Below are positions 36,629-46,311 of a stretch of 64,000 bases of DNA, in pieces. This stretch comes from Enterocloster aldenensis (GTDB taxonomy: Bacteria > Bacillota > Clostridia > Lachnospirales > Lachnospiraceae). A program made the translations under genes and the position numbers. Position 1 is the stretch's first letter; each line of letters starts with the position of its first letter. Below the pieces are notes generated by a model. The model searched no databases, was not told the DNA's origin, and saw nothing but the letters and a program-made list of their open reading frames with translations. The stretch spans positions 107,234 through 171,233 of the forward strand of contig NZ_QVEX01000011.1 of the NCBI RefSeq assembly GCF_003434055.1, read 5' to 3'.

Positions 36629-36741
36629 GGTAAAACCTCCAGATGTAACCAATTTTTAATAACTTCCTAATACTTACTTTATATATAGTAACATGAATTT
36701 CATAATAAGTAAAATTGGCTGGAAAAAAACAAAAAAGACGG

Positions 36742-36769
36742 TTCCATTTTACATAAAGTATGTTATACT
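36742..36769 (+). promoter_or_regulatory. promoter of the VanW-family gene
   Basis: TTCCAT, 16 bp, TATACT. Confidence 0.5.
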
Positions 36770-36813
36770 ACAATCTGTGAATAATATGCTAGATGAAATG
36801 ATGGGTGAAGAAA

Positions 36814-38652
36814 ATGAATCAATTAGAGAATAACCGTGAACGTAGAAACCCTTCTGCAGGCAGAAGCCGCGGCAAGGTTACCAATAATAGAAGCAGTGGA
36901 AACCATTCCAACAGAAGTTCAGGACGCGGCAGTCTGGGGGGCCAGGGTTCCCGCAGCCAATCCTCTTACCGTTCCGGACAGGCCGGCCGGATGAATGCGG
37001 CGCATAACGCAAGGCGCAACAGTACCCACAGAAGGAAGAAGGGGCCTGATTATAAGAAAATAGCAGTCATCGGGATTATCCTCCTGGTGCTCATCACATG
37101 CATTGCCCTTGTGATTAAGGCAAAAGGAAGCCTTGGGGAGCCGGAAGGGACGCAGGTCACGGAAACCCCGGAAACAGAGATCGTGAAAGAGGTTAAGGTG
37201 GATGGGATTACCATAACCGGCATGACTAAGAACCAGGCCAGGAACGCTATCTTAAAAGAGTACTCCTGGAGCATGACGGTTACATATGGGGATGATTCCT
37301 ATCCGGTAACCGACCTTGTGGCTGAAAAGGTGGACGCCCTGTTAGACGATATTTACAGCGGGGATCCGGAAGAAAGCTATACCCTTAATATGGATGGAAT
37401 GGAAGAGGCCGCTGCCAAAGAGGCTGCTGCATGTGCTTCCAGATGGGATAAAAAGGCAAAGAACGGATCCATTGATTCTTATGATAAGGAAAAGGGGGCA
37501 TTTGTATTTAAGGGCGAGGAAAATGGTTTTGCCATTGACCAGGATAAGCTTGCCCGGGATATCGTACAGGCCCTGAAAGATAAAACATTTGACGCGCAGA
37601 TTAAGGCAACGGGAAGCGAGACCGCTCCGGATATCACAGCTGCCGCTGCCAAGGAAAAGTATAAGACCATCAGTACCTTTACCACTAAGACAACTGCCAA
37701 CAAGGACCGCAATACCAACATCAGGCTGGCGGCCGAAGCCTTAAACGGCACGGTGGTCCATCCGGGAGAGGAGTTCTCCTTTAACCAGGCAGTGGGACAG
37801 AGGACAGAGGCAAAAGGATATAAGGGCGCTGCCGCGTATAATAACGGGGAAGTGGTCCAGGAAATCGGCGGCGGCGTATGCCAGGTATCCACCACGCTCT
37901 ATAACGCGGTATACCGTTCGGGCCTGGGAGAGGAGAGCATCACCTTCAGGCGTTCCCATACCTTTGAACCAAACTATATCACGCCGGGACAGGATGCGAC
38001 CGTGAGCTGGGAACAGCCGGATTTCCGCTTTAAGAATACATCCAGCACATCCATTGGCATCAAGGCCAGCTATGGGGACCAGAAGATGACGGTTTCCATC
38101 TATGGGATTCCGATTATGGAAGACGGGATGAAGCTGGACCTGGAATCCAAGAAGATAGAGGACCTTGACCCGCCTGCGCCAACCTATGAGGAAGACCAGA
38201 CGCTCCAGCCGGGAGTGGAGGTCCAAAAGAGCGCGGGAACCAAGGGCAGCCGGTGGGAGACCTACAAGGTCATCTATAAGGACGGCGTGGAAGTATCCAG
38301 GGAACTGGACCACAAAACCACCTACAAAGGCCATGCGCCGGTTATCCTGCGCAACACATCAGGCGTTGTCCTGGCGCCGGAGGAGACCACTGTTCCGGAT
38401 GAGACGCCGATCCCGACCGTGGACGGTATGCCGGACGGTTATGTTCCCGGCAGTGACCCCACCATATCCTCACCGGACGGTTCCGCACCGGAGAACGGAC
38501 CCGGCATCACACCTACCGTGCCAAGCGCCACAACAGCGCCCACCGTGCCTTCAACACCCGGAACCCAGGCTCCGGGGCCGGGAACTGCCCCGGGCACATC
38601 GGACGGACCCGGAGGCGGTAATCCTGTGATTGCACCGCTGAATCAGAATTGA
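36814..38652 (+). CDS. VanW family protein, membrane-anchored
   Basis: 612 residues. A basic Ser/Asn/Arg-rich cytosolic tail (1-80) precedes one membrane helix (83-102). Outside are a PG-binding-like segment (about 120-275), the VanW domain (about 290-440) with GEEFSFNQAVGQRT and GGGVCQVSTTLYNAVY, and a G5-like domain near 460-530. A Pro/Thr/Gly-rich tail ends the protein. VanW proteins accompany some vancomycin clusters but are widespread and uncharacterised; no van genes are here. GTG at 36805 is an alternative start. Confidence 0.88.
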   Translation: MNQLENNRERRNPSAGRSRGKVTNNRSSGNHSNRSSGRGSLGGQGSRSQSSYRSGQAGRMNAAHNARRNSTHRRKKGPDYKKIAVIGIILLVLITCIALVIKAKGSLGEPEGTQVTETPETEIVKEVKVDGITITGMTKNQARNAILKEYSWSMTVTYGDDSYPVTDLVAEKVDALLDDIYSGDPEESYTLNMDGMEEAAAKEAAACASRWDKKAKNGSIDSYDKEKGAFVFKGEENGFAIDQDKLARDIVQALKDKTFDAQIKATGSETAPDITAAAAKEKYKTISTFTTKTTANKDRNTNIRLAAEALNGTVVHPGEEFSFNQAVGQRTEAKGYKGAAAYNNGEVVQEIGGGVCQVSTTLYNAVYRSGLGEESITFRRSHTFEPNYITPGQDATVSWEQPDFRFKNTSSTSIGIKASYGDQKMTVSIYGIPIMEDGMKLDLESKKIEDLDPPAPTYEEDQTLQPGVEVQKSAGTKGSRWETYKVIYKDGVEVSRELDHKTTYKGHAPVILRNTSGVVLAPEETTVPDETPIPTVDGMPDGYVPGSDPTISSPDGSAPENGPGITPTVPSATTAPTVPSTPGTQAPGPGTAPGTSDGPGGGNPVIAPLNQN

Positions 38653-38698
38653 TGGGAATTGATGGGATGACAATCGGAAAAACTGCATGAAACATAGG

Positions 38699-38727
38699 GG
38701 GAGGGACTGTGGAAAACAGTCCCTCCC
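38699..38727 (+). terminator. hairpin after the VanW-family gene
   Basis: 12-bp stem GGGAGGGACTGT / ACAGTCCCTCCC with a five-base loop. Ts follow only 20 bases on, so termination is likely but not certain. Confidence 0.55.
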
Positions 38728-38796
38728 TGCATTGTAAGACTTTATATTTTTTTAATGAATTACATTGTATTTTTTGGAGTAATTGCGATTAAGCAT

Positions 38797-38824
38797 TTGC
38801 AATTTGTTAAATAATTGCTATAAT
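38797..38824 (+). promoter_or_regulatory. promoter of pyruvate:ferredoxin oxidoreductase
   Basis: TTGCAA, 16 bp, TATAAT. The 95-nt leader holds a GGGCATCATGCCC hairpin and an AGGAGGA ribosome site. Confidence 0.75.
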
Positions 38825-38923
38825 AGTAGACAGGTCAGTCTGCATAGGGCATCATGCCCCGGAGGCGGACTTACATGTATACCATTACATATACATATTC
38901 ACTATTTGTAGGAGGAAATCAAA

Positions 38924-41900
38924 ATGGCAAGAAAAATGAAAACCATGGATGGTAACCATGCAGCAGCACATGCTTCATATGCATTTACTGATGTAGCGGC
39001 TATCTATCCGATTACCCCATCTTCACCTATGGCTGAAGCCACGGATGAGTGGGCAACAGACGGAAGAACCAATATCTTCGGTCGCGAAGTGCAGATTACA
39101 GAGATGCAGTCTGAGGCAGGTGCAGCAGGTGCTGTTCACGGTTCTCTGGCAGCAGGTGCGCTGACTACCACCTACACAGCGTCACAGGGTCTGTTACTGA
39201 TGATTCCAAACCTTTACAAAATTGCCGGTGAGCAGCTGCCAGGTGTGTTCAACGTATCTGCACGTGCACTTGCAAGCCACGCATTATCTATTTTCGGTGA
39301 CCACTCCGATGTTTACGCATGCCGTCAGACTGGATGCGCCATGCTGTGTGAGTCCAGTGTCCAGGAAGTCATGGACCTGACCGTTGTTGCGCATATGGCA
39401 TCCATCAAGGGCAAAGTTCCGTTCATCAACTTCTTTGACGGTTTCCGTACCTCCCATGAGATTCAGAAGATTGAGACCTGGGATTACGATGACCTGAAGG
39501 AAATGGTTGACATGGACGCGGTTGATGCATTCCGTAAGAATGCACTGAATCCAAACCATCCATGCGAGAGGGGATCTGCCCAGAACCCAGACATCTTCTT
39601 CCAGGCAAGGGAGGCCTGCAACCCATATTATGACGCGCTTCCTGCAATCGTCCAGGAGTACATGGACAAGGTTAATGCCAAGATTGGTACTGACTATAAG
39701 CTGTTCAACTACTACGGCGCTCCGGATGCTGAGCATGTTATCGTTGCCATGGGTTCTGTTAACGATACAATCGAGGAGACCCTGGATTACATGGTAAAAC
39801 AGGGCCAGAAGGTTGGTGTTGTTAAGGTACGTCTGTACAGGCCATTCAGCGCACAGGCTTTAATCGATGCAATTCCTGATACCGTTAAGGTCATCTCCGT
39901 ATTAGACAGGACCAAGGAGCCAGGTTCCGTGGGCGAGCCTCTGTACCTGGATGTTGTTGCAGCCCTGAAGGGAAGCAAGTTTGACCAGGTTAAGGTTCTG
40001 ACCGGACGTTACGGCCTTGGTTCCAAGGATACCACACCGGCACAGATTGTTGCTGTGTACGGGAACACAACAAAGTCTCCGTTTACCGTAGGTATCGTGG
40101 ATGATGTTACCAACCTGTCCCTGGAAGTGGGCGCTCCTCTTGTTACCACACCGGAGGGCACAACCAACTGTAAGTTCTGGGGTCTTGGCGCTGACGGTAC
40201 GGTTGGTGCCAACAAGAACTCTATCAAGATCATTGGTGACAACACAGACATGTATGCACAGGCATACTTTGATTATGACTCCAAGAAGTCAGGCGGCGTT
40301 ACCATGTCCCACCTGCGTTTCGGACACAGCCCAATCAAGTCAACTTACCTGATCCGTACAGCTAACTTCGTTGCCTGCCACAATCCTGCATATATGCGTA
40401 AGTACAACATGGTCCAGGAGCTGGTTGACGGCGGCACATTCCTTCTGAACTGCCCATGGGATATGGAAGGACTTGAGAAGCATCTGCCAGGCCAGGTTAA
40501 GAAGTACATTGCTGACCACAACATCAACTTCTACACCATTGACGGTGTTAAGATTGGTATCGAGACCGGCATGGGCCCGACACGTATCAATACCATCCTT
40601 CAGTCCGCATTCTTTGAACTGACCGGCATCATTCCTGCTGAGAAGGCCAATGAGCTGATGAAGGCTGCTGCAAAGGCAACCTACGGACGTAAGGGCGAAG
40701 ACGTTGTCATGAAGAACTGGGCAGCTATCGATGCAGGCGCTAAGGGCATGCACAAGGTAGAGGTTCCGGACAGCTGGAAGAACTGTGAGGACGAAGGCCT
40801 TGACTATGCTGTTGTAACCGAGGGAAGAAAGGATGTAGTTGACTTTGTTAACAATATCCAGACCAAGGTAAGCGCTCAGGAAGGTAACTCCCTGCCAGTA
40901 TCTGCTTTCTCTGATTACGTAGATGGTTCCACACCATCCGGTTCATCCGCATACGAGAAGCGCGGTATTGCTGTTAAGGTTCCTGTATGGAATCCTGACA
41001 ACTGTATCCAGTGTAACTTCTGTGCATATGTATGTCCGCATGCTGTTATCCGTCCGGCTGCAATGACGGCTGACGAGGCTGCTAAGGCGCCTGCAGACAT
41101 GAAGGTAAAAGATATGACAGGTATGCCAGGCTACAAGTTTGCAATCACGGTTTCCGCCCTGGATTGTACCGGATGCGGTTCCTGTGCAAATGTATGCCCA
41201 GGCATGAAGGGCAACAAGGCTCTTGTTATGGAAAGCCTTGAGGAAAACCTTGGCGAGCAGGCTATCTTTGACTTCGGTCAGTCCCTGCCGGTTAAGGAAG
41301 AGGTTCTTGCTAAGTTTAAGGAGACCACTGTTAAGGGCAGCCAGTTCAAACAGCCTCTACTTGAATTCTCAGGCGCCTGCGCAGGATGCGGCGAGACACC
41401 TTACGCAAAACTGATCACACAGCTGTTTGGTGACAGGATGTACATTGCCAACGCAACCGGATGCTCATCCATCTGGGGCAACTCCTCACCATCCACACCA
41501 TATACCGTTAACGCCAAGGGTCAGGGACCTGCATGGGACAACTCCCTGTTCGAGGATAACGCTGAGTTCGGTTATGGTATGCTGCTGGCACAGAACGCTA
41601 TCAGGGACGGCTTAAAGGCTAAGGTTGAGAGCGTTATGTCCAACGAGAAGGCTACTGAAGAGATGAAGGCAGCCTGCAAGGAATGGCTTGATACATTTGG
41701 CGTGGGCGCACTGAACGGAACCGCTACCGATAAGCTGGTGGCTGTCCTGGACGGTGTTGACTGCGACATCTGCAGAGACATTGTTAAGAATAAAGATTTC
41801 CTGGCCAAGAAGTCCCAGTGGGTATTTGGTGGTGACGGATGGGCTTACGATATCGGTTTCGGCGGCGTGGACCATGTTCTGGCATCCGGCAAGGATATCA

Positions 41901-42460
41901 ACATCATGGTTTATGATACCGAGGTTTACTCCAACACAGGCGGCCAGTCTTCCAAGGCTACCAAGACAGGTGCTGTTGCGCAGTTTGCTGCCGGTGGTAA
42001 GGACGTTAAGAAGAAAGACCTTGCAAGTATCGCAATGAGCTATGGTTACGTATATGTGGCACAGATCTGTATGGGCGCTGATATGGCCCAGACTGTTAAG
42101 GCAATCGCCGAGGCAGAGGCTTATCCGGGACCATCCCTGATCATCGCCTATGCTCCATGTATCAACCATGGTATCAAGAAGGGTATGGACAAGGCCCAGA
42201 CAGAGGAGAAGCTGGCTGTAGAGTGCGGTTACTGGAACAACTTCCGCTACAATCCTGCTGCTGAGAAGAAGTTCTCCCTGGATTCCAAGGCTCCTAAGCT
42301 GGAGACCTATCAGGACTTCTTAAAGGGCGAAGTACGTTACATGTCCCTGGCCATGAAGAATCCTGAGAGGGCAGCTGAGCTGTTCGCACGTAACGAGGCT
42401 GAGGCTAAGGAGCGTTACGCTTACTTAGAGAAGCTGGTTACTTTATACGGTAATGACTAA
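38924..42460 (+). CDS. nifJ: pyruvate:ferredoxin (flavodoxin) oxidoreductase
   Basis: 1178 residues, the single-chain form. It oxidises pyruvate to acetyl-CoA and CO2, reducing ferredoxin. Domains in order: pyrimidine-binding (AIYPITPSSPMAE near residue 27), transketolase-C-like and gamma domain, two 4Fe-4S motifs (CIQCNFCAYVCP near 690 and CTGCGSCANVCPG near 750), proximal-cluster Cys (CAGCGE), and the TPP domain with GDGWAYDIGFGG. Codon use is more biased towards GTT/GCT/GGT than in neighbours, as expected for a highly expressed gene. Confidence 0.98.
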   Translation: MARKMKTMDGNHAAAHASYAFTDVAAIYPITPSSPMAEATDEWATDGRTNIFGREVQITEMQSEAGAAGAVHGSLAAGALTTTYTASQGLLLMIPNLYKIAGEQLPGVFNVSARALASHALSIFGDHSDVYACRQTGCAMLCESSVQEVMDLTVVAHMASIKGKVPFINFFDGFRTSHEIQKIETWDYDDLKEMVDMDAVDAFRKNALNPNHPCERGSAQNPDIFFQAREACNPYYDALPAIVQEYMDKVNAKIGTDYKLFNYYGAPDAEHVIVAMGSVNDTIEETLDYMVKQGQKVGVVKVRLYRPFSAQALIDAIPDTVKVISVLDRTKEPGSVGEPLYLDVVAALKGSKFDQVKVLTGRYGLGSKDTTPAQIVAVYGNTTKSPFTVGIVDDVTNLSLEVGAPLVTTPEGTTNCKFWGLGADGTVGANKNSIKIIGDNTDMYAQAYFDYDSKKSGGVTMSHLRFGHSPIKSTYLIRTANFVACHNPAYMRKYNMVQELVDGGTFLLNCPWDMEGLEKHLPGQVKKYIADHNINFYTIDGVKIGIETGMGPTRINTILQSAFFELTGIIPAEKANELMKAAAKATYGRKGEDVVMKNWAAIDAGAKGMHKVEVPDSWKNCEDEGLDYAVVTEGRKDVVDFVNNIQTKVSAQEGNSLPVSAFSDYVDGSTPSGSSAYEKRGIAVKVPVWNPDNCIQCNFCAYVCPHAVIRPAAMTADEAAKAPADMKVKDMTGMPGYKFAITVSALDCTGCGSCANVCPGMKGNKALVMESLEENLGEQAIFDFGQSLPVKEEVLAKFKETTVKGSQFKQPLLEFSGACAGCGETPYAKLITQLFGDRMYIANATGCSSIWGNSSPSTPYTVNAKGQGPAWDNSLFEDNAEFGYGMLLAQNAIRDGLKAKVESVMSNEKATEEMKAACKEWLDTFGVGALNGTATDKLVAVLDGVDCDICRDIVKNKDFLAKKSQWVFGGDGWAYDIGFGGVDHVLASGKDINIMVYDTEVYSNTGGQSSKATKTGAVAQFAAGGKDVKKKDLASIAMSYGYVYVAQICMGADMAQTVKAIAEAEAYPGPSLIIAYAPCINHGIKKGMDKAQTEEKLAVECGYWNNFRYNPAAEKKFSLDSKAPKLETYQDFLKGEVRYMSLAMKNPERAAELFARNEAEAKERYAYLEKLVTLYGND

Positions 42461-42484
42461 TCCTGAATAGTGAATTGTTTTATG

Positions 42485-42524
42485 GATGCCCCTGGTGTGC
42501 TTTGATGCCCGCCGGGGGCATCTG
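42485..42524 (+). terminator. probable terminator after nifJ
   Basis: GATGCCCC / GGGGCATC hairpin; the trailing T-run is weak. Confidence 0.55.
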
Positions 42525-42667
42525 TATTAAGGGGCCATGACCGTCTGGGAAAGGGGTTACATATGATTCTATCCCGTATAATCTGTTTCCAAAAGGGGAT
42601 AATACTGGAAGAAGACAGATAGCCGGACCAGGCTGCCTGCAGGCAGGAAAATGGGCTGGCGGAGAGG

Positions 42668-43846
42668 ATGTGTGATACCAGTATGTTAGAAGAAAAAGCA
42701 ATGGTGCATTTTTTGAATCGCTTTACGGATTATCCCTTTCTGGTAAGATGGGAGGGACATGAGGACCGGATTGGGCATGGCAATCCAATTTTTGCAGTGA
42801 ATATAAAGGACAGCATTCCTGTAAAGGAACTGACAGACAGCACTTCCCTGGCACTGGGGGAAGCGTACATGAAAGGAAGGCTGGATGTGGAGGGGGATCT
42901 GTATGAGGCGCTGGACCATTTCCTTGGACAGATGGACCGGTTTGCCGTTAACCAGACCAGGCTGAAAAAGCTGCTCCATCCCTCCAATTCCAGGAAGAAC
43001 CAGCAGATGGAGGTTTCTTCCCATTATGACATTGGAAATGATTTCTATCGCCTGTGGCTGGATGAAACCATGAATTATTCCTGCGGATACTTTAAGACGG
43101 ATAAAGACACCCTTTATGAAGCCCAGGTCAATAAGACGGATTATATATTAAAGAAACTTGCCCTGGAAAAGGGGATGGACCTTCTGGATGTGGGCTGCGG
43201 CTGGGGATTCCTGTTAATCAGGGCCGCAAAGGAATATGGGGTAAAGGGAACCGGAATCACCCTGAGCCGTGAGCAGTATGAGGGATTTACAAAGAGGATT
43301 GAAGAGGAAGGGCTTGGCGGTCTTGTTACCGTAAAGCTGATGGACTACAGGGACCTTCCGCAATCCGGCATGAAGTTTGACCGTATTGTCAGCGTGGGCA
43401 TGCTGGAGCATGTGGGCAGGGAGAATTATGGCAGGTTCATGGATTGCATGGATAAGGTGCTGAAACCGCGCGGGGTATTCCTTCTGCACTATATCAGCAG
43501 CCAGAAGGAACATGCAGGGGACCCCTGGATAAAAAAATATATTTTTCCCGGAGGCGTCATTCCCAGCCTAAGGGAAATCATATCCCTGATGGCGGACCAT
43601 GATTTCCATGTGCTGGATGTGGAAAACCTGAGGAACCATTATAACAGGACATTGCTTTGCTGGGAGAAGAATTTCAAGGAACACGAGGATGAGGTCAGGG
43701 AAATGTTTGACCAGGAATTTGTCCGTATGTGGGACCTGTATCTATGTTCCTGTGCAGCAACCTTCCACAATGGGATCATAGACCTGCACCAGATCCTGGT
43801 GAGCAAGGGCGTGAACAATGAACTGCCCATGGTACGTTGGTATTAA
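42668..43846 (+). CDS. cyclopropane-fatty-acyl-phospholipid synthase family methyltransferase
   Basis: 392 residues. The SAM-binding motif LDVGCGWGFLLIRAA lies near residue 177. The characteristic HYDIGNDFYRLWLD and MNYSCGYF precede it, and EHVGRENY follows. These enzymes methylenate unsaturated acyl chains in membrane lipids. The N-terminal region (1-120) matches Cfa rather than a generic methyltransferase. The start is unclear: ATG 42668 directly abuts GGAGAGG, and ATG 42683 lies 15 bases from it. It is a single-gene unit closed by a strong terminator. Confidence 0.9.
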   Translation: MCDTSMLEEKAMVHFLNRFTDYPFLVRWEGHEDRIGHGNPIFAVNIKDSIPVKELTDSTSLALGEAYMKGRLDVEGDLYEALDHFLGQMDRFAVNQTRLKKLLHPSNSRKNQQMEVSSHYDIGNDFYRLWLDETMNYSCGYFKTDKDTLYEAQVNKTDYILKKLALEKGMDLLDVGCGWGFLLIRAAKEYGVKGTGITLSREQYEGFTKRIEEEGLGGLVTVKLMDYRDLPQSGMKFDRIVSVGMLEHVGRENYGRFMDCMDKVLKPRGVFLLHYISSQKEHAGDPWIKKYIFPGGVIPSLREIISLMADHDFHVLDVENLRNHYNRTLLCWEKNFKEHEDEVREMFDQEFVRMWDLYLCSCAATFHNGIIDLHQILVSKGVNNELPMVRWY

Positions 43847-43855
43847 TAGAAAAGC

Positions 43856-43906
43856 AGAGGCATGCCGGCCCGGTGTTAAGCAGCGGGGAAGGCATGCCTT
43901 TCTTTT
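43856..43906 (+). terminator. terminator after the Cfa-like gene
   Basis: AGGCATGCC / GGCATGCCT stem followed by a T-rich run. Confidence 0.8.
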
Positions 43907-43978
43907 GGACCAGGATGGCTTTATCGGCAAAAATCTGCTATAATGATAAAACCATGTGAAAAAGGGGGACGGAAATAC

Positions 43979-44305
43979 ATGAAAACAAAAAAGGACCTGA
44001 TTACATATTGCCTGACCTATAAGGATGTCTACGAGGACTATCCGTTCCGTGACCATGAGTGGGCAGTCATACGGCACAGGAACAATAAAAAGGTCTTTGC
44101 CTGGATATACAGCAGGAACGGTGAGGTATGTGTTAATTTAAAATGTTCCCCTGAATGGATTGAATTCTGGCGCAAAACATATGAAGGCGTGCGTCCCGGC
44201 TATCATCTGAATAAAAAGCATTGGAATACCGTGGTGATGGATGGGACCGTGCCGGATAAGGATGTTAAGCGGATGATAGGGGAGAGCTACGATTTGACAA
44301 AGTGA
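43979..44305 (+). CDS. MmcQ/YjbR family protein
   Basis: 108 residues with the YjbR pattern: DYPFRDHEWAVIRHR near residue 20, VNLKCSPEW and the C-terminal GYHLNKKHWNTVVMDG. The fold resembles a DNA-binding domain, but the role is not established. A TATAAT box lies 35 bases upstream. The start at 43979 has GGGGGACGG upstream; an earlier in-frame ATG at 43943 lies within the promoter. YdbC follows after 41 bases. Confidence 0.9.
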   Translation: MKTKKDLITYCLTYKDVYEDYPFRDHEWAVIRHRNNKKVFAWIYSRNGEVCVNLKCSPEWIEFWRKTYEGVRPGYHLNKKHWNTVVMDGTVPDKDVKRMIGESYDLTK

Positions 44306-44346
44306 GGAGCAGATCATAGATGGTTTAAGATTTAAGGAGGATAGGC

Positions 44347-44568
44347 ATGAGCGATATTAAATTTGAGATAAAAGAAGAATTAGGCGTATTGTCTGAGAAT
44401 GCCAAAGGATGGCGCAAGGAAGTGAACCTTATCAGCTGGAATGGAGCGGCTCCCAAGTACGATATCCGGGATTGGGCGCCGGACCATGAGAAGATGGGGA
44501 AAGGAATCACCCTGTCAGCCGAAGAGGCAGGCAGGCTCAAGGAGGTCTTAAACTTGGTGTCCAAGTAG
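44347..44568 (+). CDS. YdbC family PC4-like ssDNA-binding protein
   Basis: 73 residues, nearly all one PC4-like domain: LGVLSENAKGWRKEVNLISW, then PKYDIRDWAPDHEKMGKG, closely resembling Lactococcus YdbC. That homologue binds single-stranded DNA as a dimer and is related to eukaryotic coactivator PC4. AAGGAGGA lies 6 bases before the ATG. Possibly co-transcribed with the MmcQ-type gene. Confidence 0.92.
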   Translation: MSDIKFEIKEELGVLSENAKGWRKEVNLISWNGAAPKYDIRDWAPDHEKMGKGITLSAEEAGRLKEVLNLVSK

Positions 44569-44726
44569 TGTTTAATGGAGTAGGAGTGTGAAACGGGGGC
44601 GTTCCAATATACAGGAGGCATGGCTGGATACGGCTGCAAGGCGCGATTATATGGAGGAATTGTGTGGGAGGACGCAGGAGAAAATGTAAAAAGTTGTAAA
44701 GACTTGTAAATAGATAAAAAAAATAC

Positions 44727-44755
44727 TTGATTTTTGGGAATATTTATGATATATT
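44727..44755 (+). promoter_or_regulatory. promoter of the tRNA-Ala gene
   Basis: TTGATT, 17 bp, TATATT, ending 9 bp before the mature tRNA. Confidence 0.8.
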
Positions 44756-44764
44756 CTTCTGGTC

Positions 44765-44837
44765 GGGGCATTAGCGCAGCTGGGAGCGCGCCACACTGGC
44801 AGTGTGGAGGTCACGGGTTCGAATCCCGTATGCTCCA
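44765..44837 (+). tRNA. tRNA-Ala (anticodon GGC)
   Basis: 73 nt folding as a full cloverleaf: acceptor GGGGCAT/ATGCTCC with one G-U, D stem GCGC/GCGC, anticodon stem CCACA/TGTGG around CTGGCAG (anticodon GGC at 44798-44800), T arm ACGGG-TTCGAAT-CCCGT and discriminator A. CCA is not encoded. It reads GCC/GCU codons. Confidence 0.98.
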
Positions 44838-44961
44838 TTTTTTATTACACAAAAATAAATCTTAGGGACATTGACACCCATTCTTAATGAATCCATCTGC
44901 TCGAGCCGGATTGTTTTTTATACATCCCCGTATTTCCTGATAAATATTCATAACAAGTTTG

Positions 44962-44991
44962 GCATGATTCCTTGGAAAACCGTACAGACTA
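44962..44991 (+). promoter_or_regulatory. possible sporulation (sigma-G-like) promoter of the SPL gene
   Basis: GCATG, 18 bp, CAGACTA. This is close to the forespore sigma-G pattern (CATACTA-type -10), as known for splB in Bacillus, 35 bp before the start codon. Confidence 0.35.
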
Positions 44992-45025
44992 ATGTAAAAC
45001 CATTCATACGGTGAAAGGCAGAATC

Positions 45026-46021
45026 ATGAAATTCGACGCGGTATATTATGAACCGGGAATCCTATCCTATTCCTTGGGAGAGAAACTTAAGGAAGATTTT
45101 GGGGACATACCATGGATTCCCATTGAGAGCCACAATTCCATCAAGGAAATGCAGGAAAAGCCCAATTCGGAATTTGGGCATATGAAGCGGAACCTGATCA
45201 TAGGTATCCGGAAAACCCATAAATATGTGGAGAACCACAAGGTTTCCGATTATCTGGTTCCCTATACGTCTTCCGGCTGTACGGCCATGTGCCTATACTG
45301 CTATCTGGTCTGCAATTACAACAAGTGCGCATATCTGCGGCTTTTTGTGAACAGGGAGCAGATGCTGGACCGCATCATAAAAAAGGGCAGGGAAAGCGGG
45401 AATCCGCTGACATTTGAGATTGGGAGCAACAGCGATCTGGTGCTGGAGAATACAATTACGGATAACCTGCTTTATACCATACCAAGATTTGCAGTGGAGG
45501 GAGTGGGAAAGATTACATTTCCAACTAAGTTCCATATGGTGGAGCCGTTATTGGGCCTGGAACACAGGGGAAAGGTAATCTTCCGCATGAGCGTTAATCC
45601 ACAGAATATCATCAGCAGGGTTGAACTGGGGACTTCCAGCCTGAAGCAGAGGATCCAGGCAGTGAACCAGATGTGCGAGGCCGGTTATCCATGCGGCCTC
45701 CTCATTGCGCCGGTTATCCTGATGGAAGGATGGAGGGAGATGTATACCGGTCTTTTGGAGGAGCTGGAAGCAGGACTTACCAGGAAGATGAAGGAGCAGA
45801 TGTTTCTGGAGGTCATCCTGATGACATATTCCTATATTCACCGGGCGATTAACAGTGAAGCATTTCCGGCTGCGCCGGACCTTTATGATAAGGAACAGAT
45901 GACGGGACGGGGAAGAGGCAGGTACTGTTACCGGGCGGATTCCAGGGAAGAAGCAGAAGTTTTCCTTAGGGCCGGGATTAAACGGATACTAGGGGATGTG
46001 CCCGTGCTTTATATCAGCTAA
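45026..46021 (+). CDS. splB: spore photoproduct lyase
   Basis: 331 residues. A radical-SAM cluster motif C85-x3-C89-x2-C92 (CTAMCLYC) is followed by YLVCNYNKC and LRLFVNREQM, as in SplB. The enzyme uses SAM radicals to reverse the thymine dimer that forms in UV-exposed spores. The N-terminal ~80 residues (MKFDAVYYEPGILSY) are the family extension. ATG at 45026 is preferred over GTG at 45011, which overlaps the ribosome site AAAGG. It implies that the organism makes endospores. No DNA-repair gene is adjacent. Confidence 0.93.
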   Translation: MKFDAVYYEPGILSYSLGEKLKEDFGDIPWIPIESHNSIKEMQEKPNSEFGHMKRNLIIGIRKTHKYVENHKVSDYLVPYTSSGCTAMCLYCYLVCNYNKCAYLRLFVNREQMLDRIIKKGRESGNPLTFEIGSNSDLVLENTITDNLLYTIPRFAVEGVGKITFPTKFHMVEPLLGLEHRGKVIFRMSVNPQNIISRVELGTSSLKQRIQAVNQMCEAGYPCGLLIAPVILMEGWREMYTGLLEELEAGLTRKMKEQMFLEVILMTYSYIHRAINSEAFPAAPDLYDKEQMTGRGRGRYCYRADSREEAEVFLRAGIKRILGDVPVLYIS

Positions 46022-46060
46022 AACCAAAGAAATCTTAATATAATCTTTAGCAATTCTTAT

Positions 46061-46089
46061 TTGACAGTGAATCAGGGCAGTGATATAAT
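46061..46089 (+). promoter_or_regulatory. consensus promoter of the riboswitch-yccF transcript
   Basis: Perfect TTGACA, 17 bp, perfect TATAAT. The start would be at about 46096, the first base of riboswitch helix P1. Confidence 0.9.
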
Positions 46090-46095
46090 ACATTC

Positions 46096-46230
46096 CAATA
46101 AAAGGGAGTAGCGAACCACCATCGGTGGATTTTAAATCGTCTTCTTGGTGCTTTTTAATAAGCACCCGTATAAAATGAAATGTGCAAGACTTTTATTGTG
46201 GCAGATGCCGACCACGATAAAAGTCTTTTT
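46096..46230 (+). promoter_or_regulatory. yybP-ykoY (manganese) riboswitch
   Basis: The transcript starts with AATAAAAGGGAGTAGC, the conserved P1/L1 of yybP-ykoY, followed by two hairpins and GTGCAAGACTTTTATT. P1 pairs 46097-46104 with 46190-46197 (AATAAAAG/CTTTTATT). The same 3' strand is also the 5' arm of a terminator, so ligand-stabilised P1 would prevent termination: an ON switch. Manganese is the ligand known for the class. L1 has GGGAGTAGC rather than GGGGAGTAGC. Confidence 0.85.
46186..46230 (+). terminator. riboswitch-controlled terminator
   Basis: AAGACTTTTATTGTGG pairs with CCACGATAAAAGTCTT (one mismatch) and is followed by Ts. It overlaps the 3' strand of riboswitch P1. Confidence 0.9.
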
Positions 46231-46311
46231 AAATATCGCAGCCGGTCCCCATTCATCTGCCGCGCACATGCTTTAACCATAGGAGTGTCAGATGACGGAA
46301 AGGAGATTGTT

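Noticed and set aside
36814..38652. Vancomycin resistance determinant
   Set aside because: VanW domain proteins are widespread; no vanHAX, vanRS or other resistance genes accompany it.
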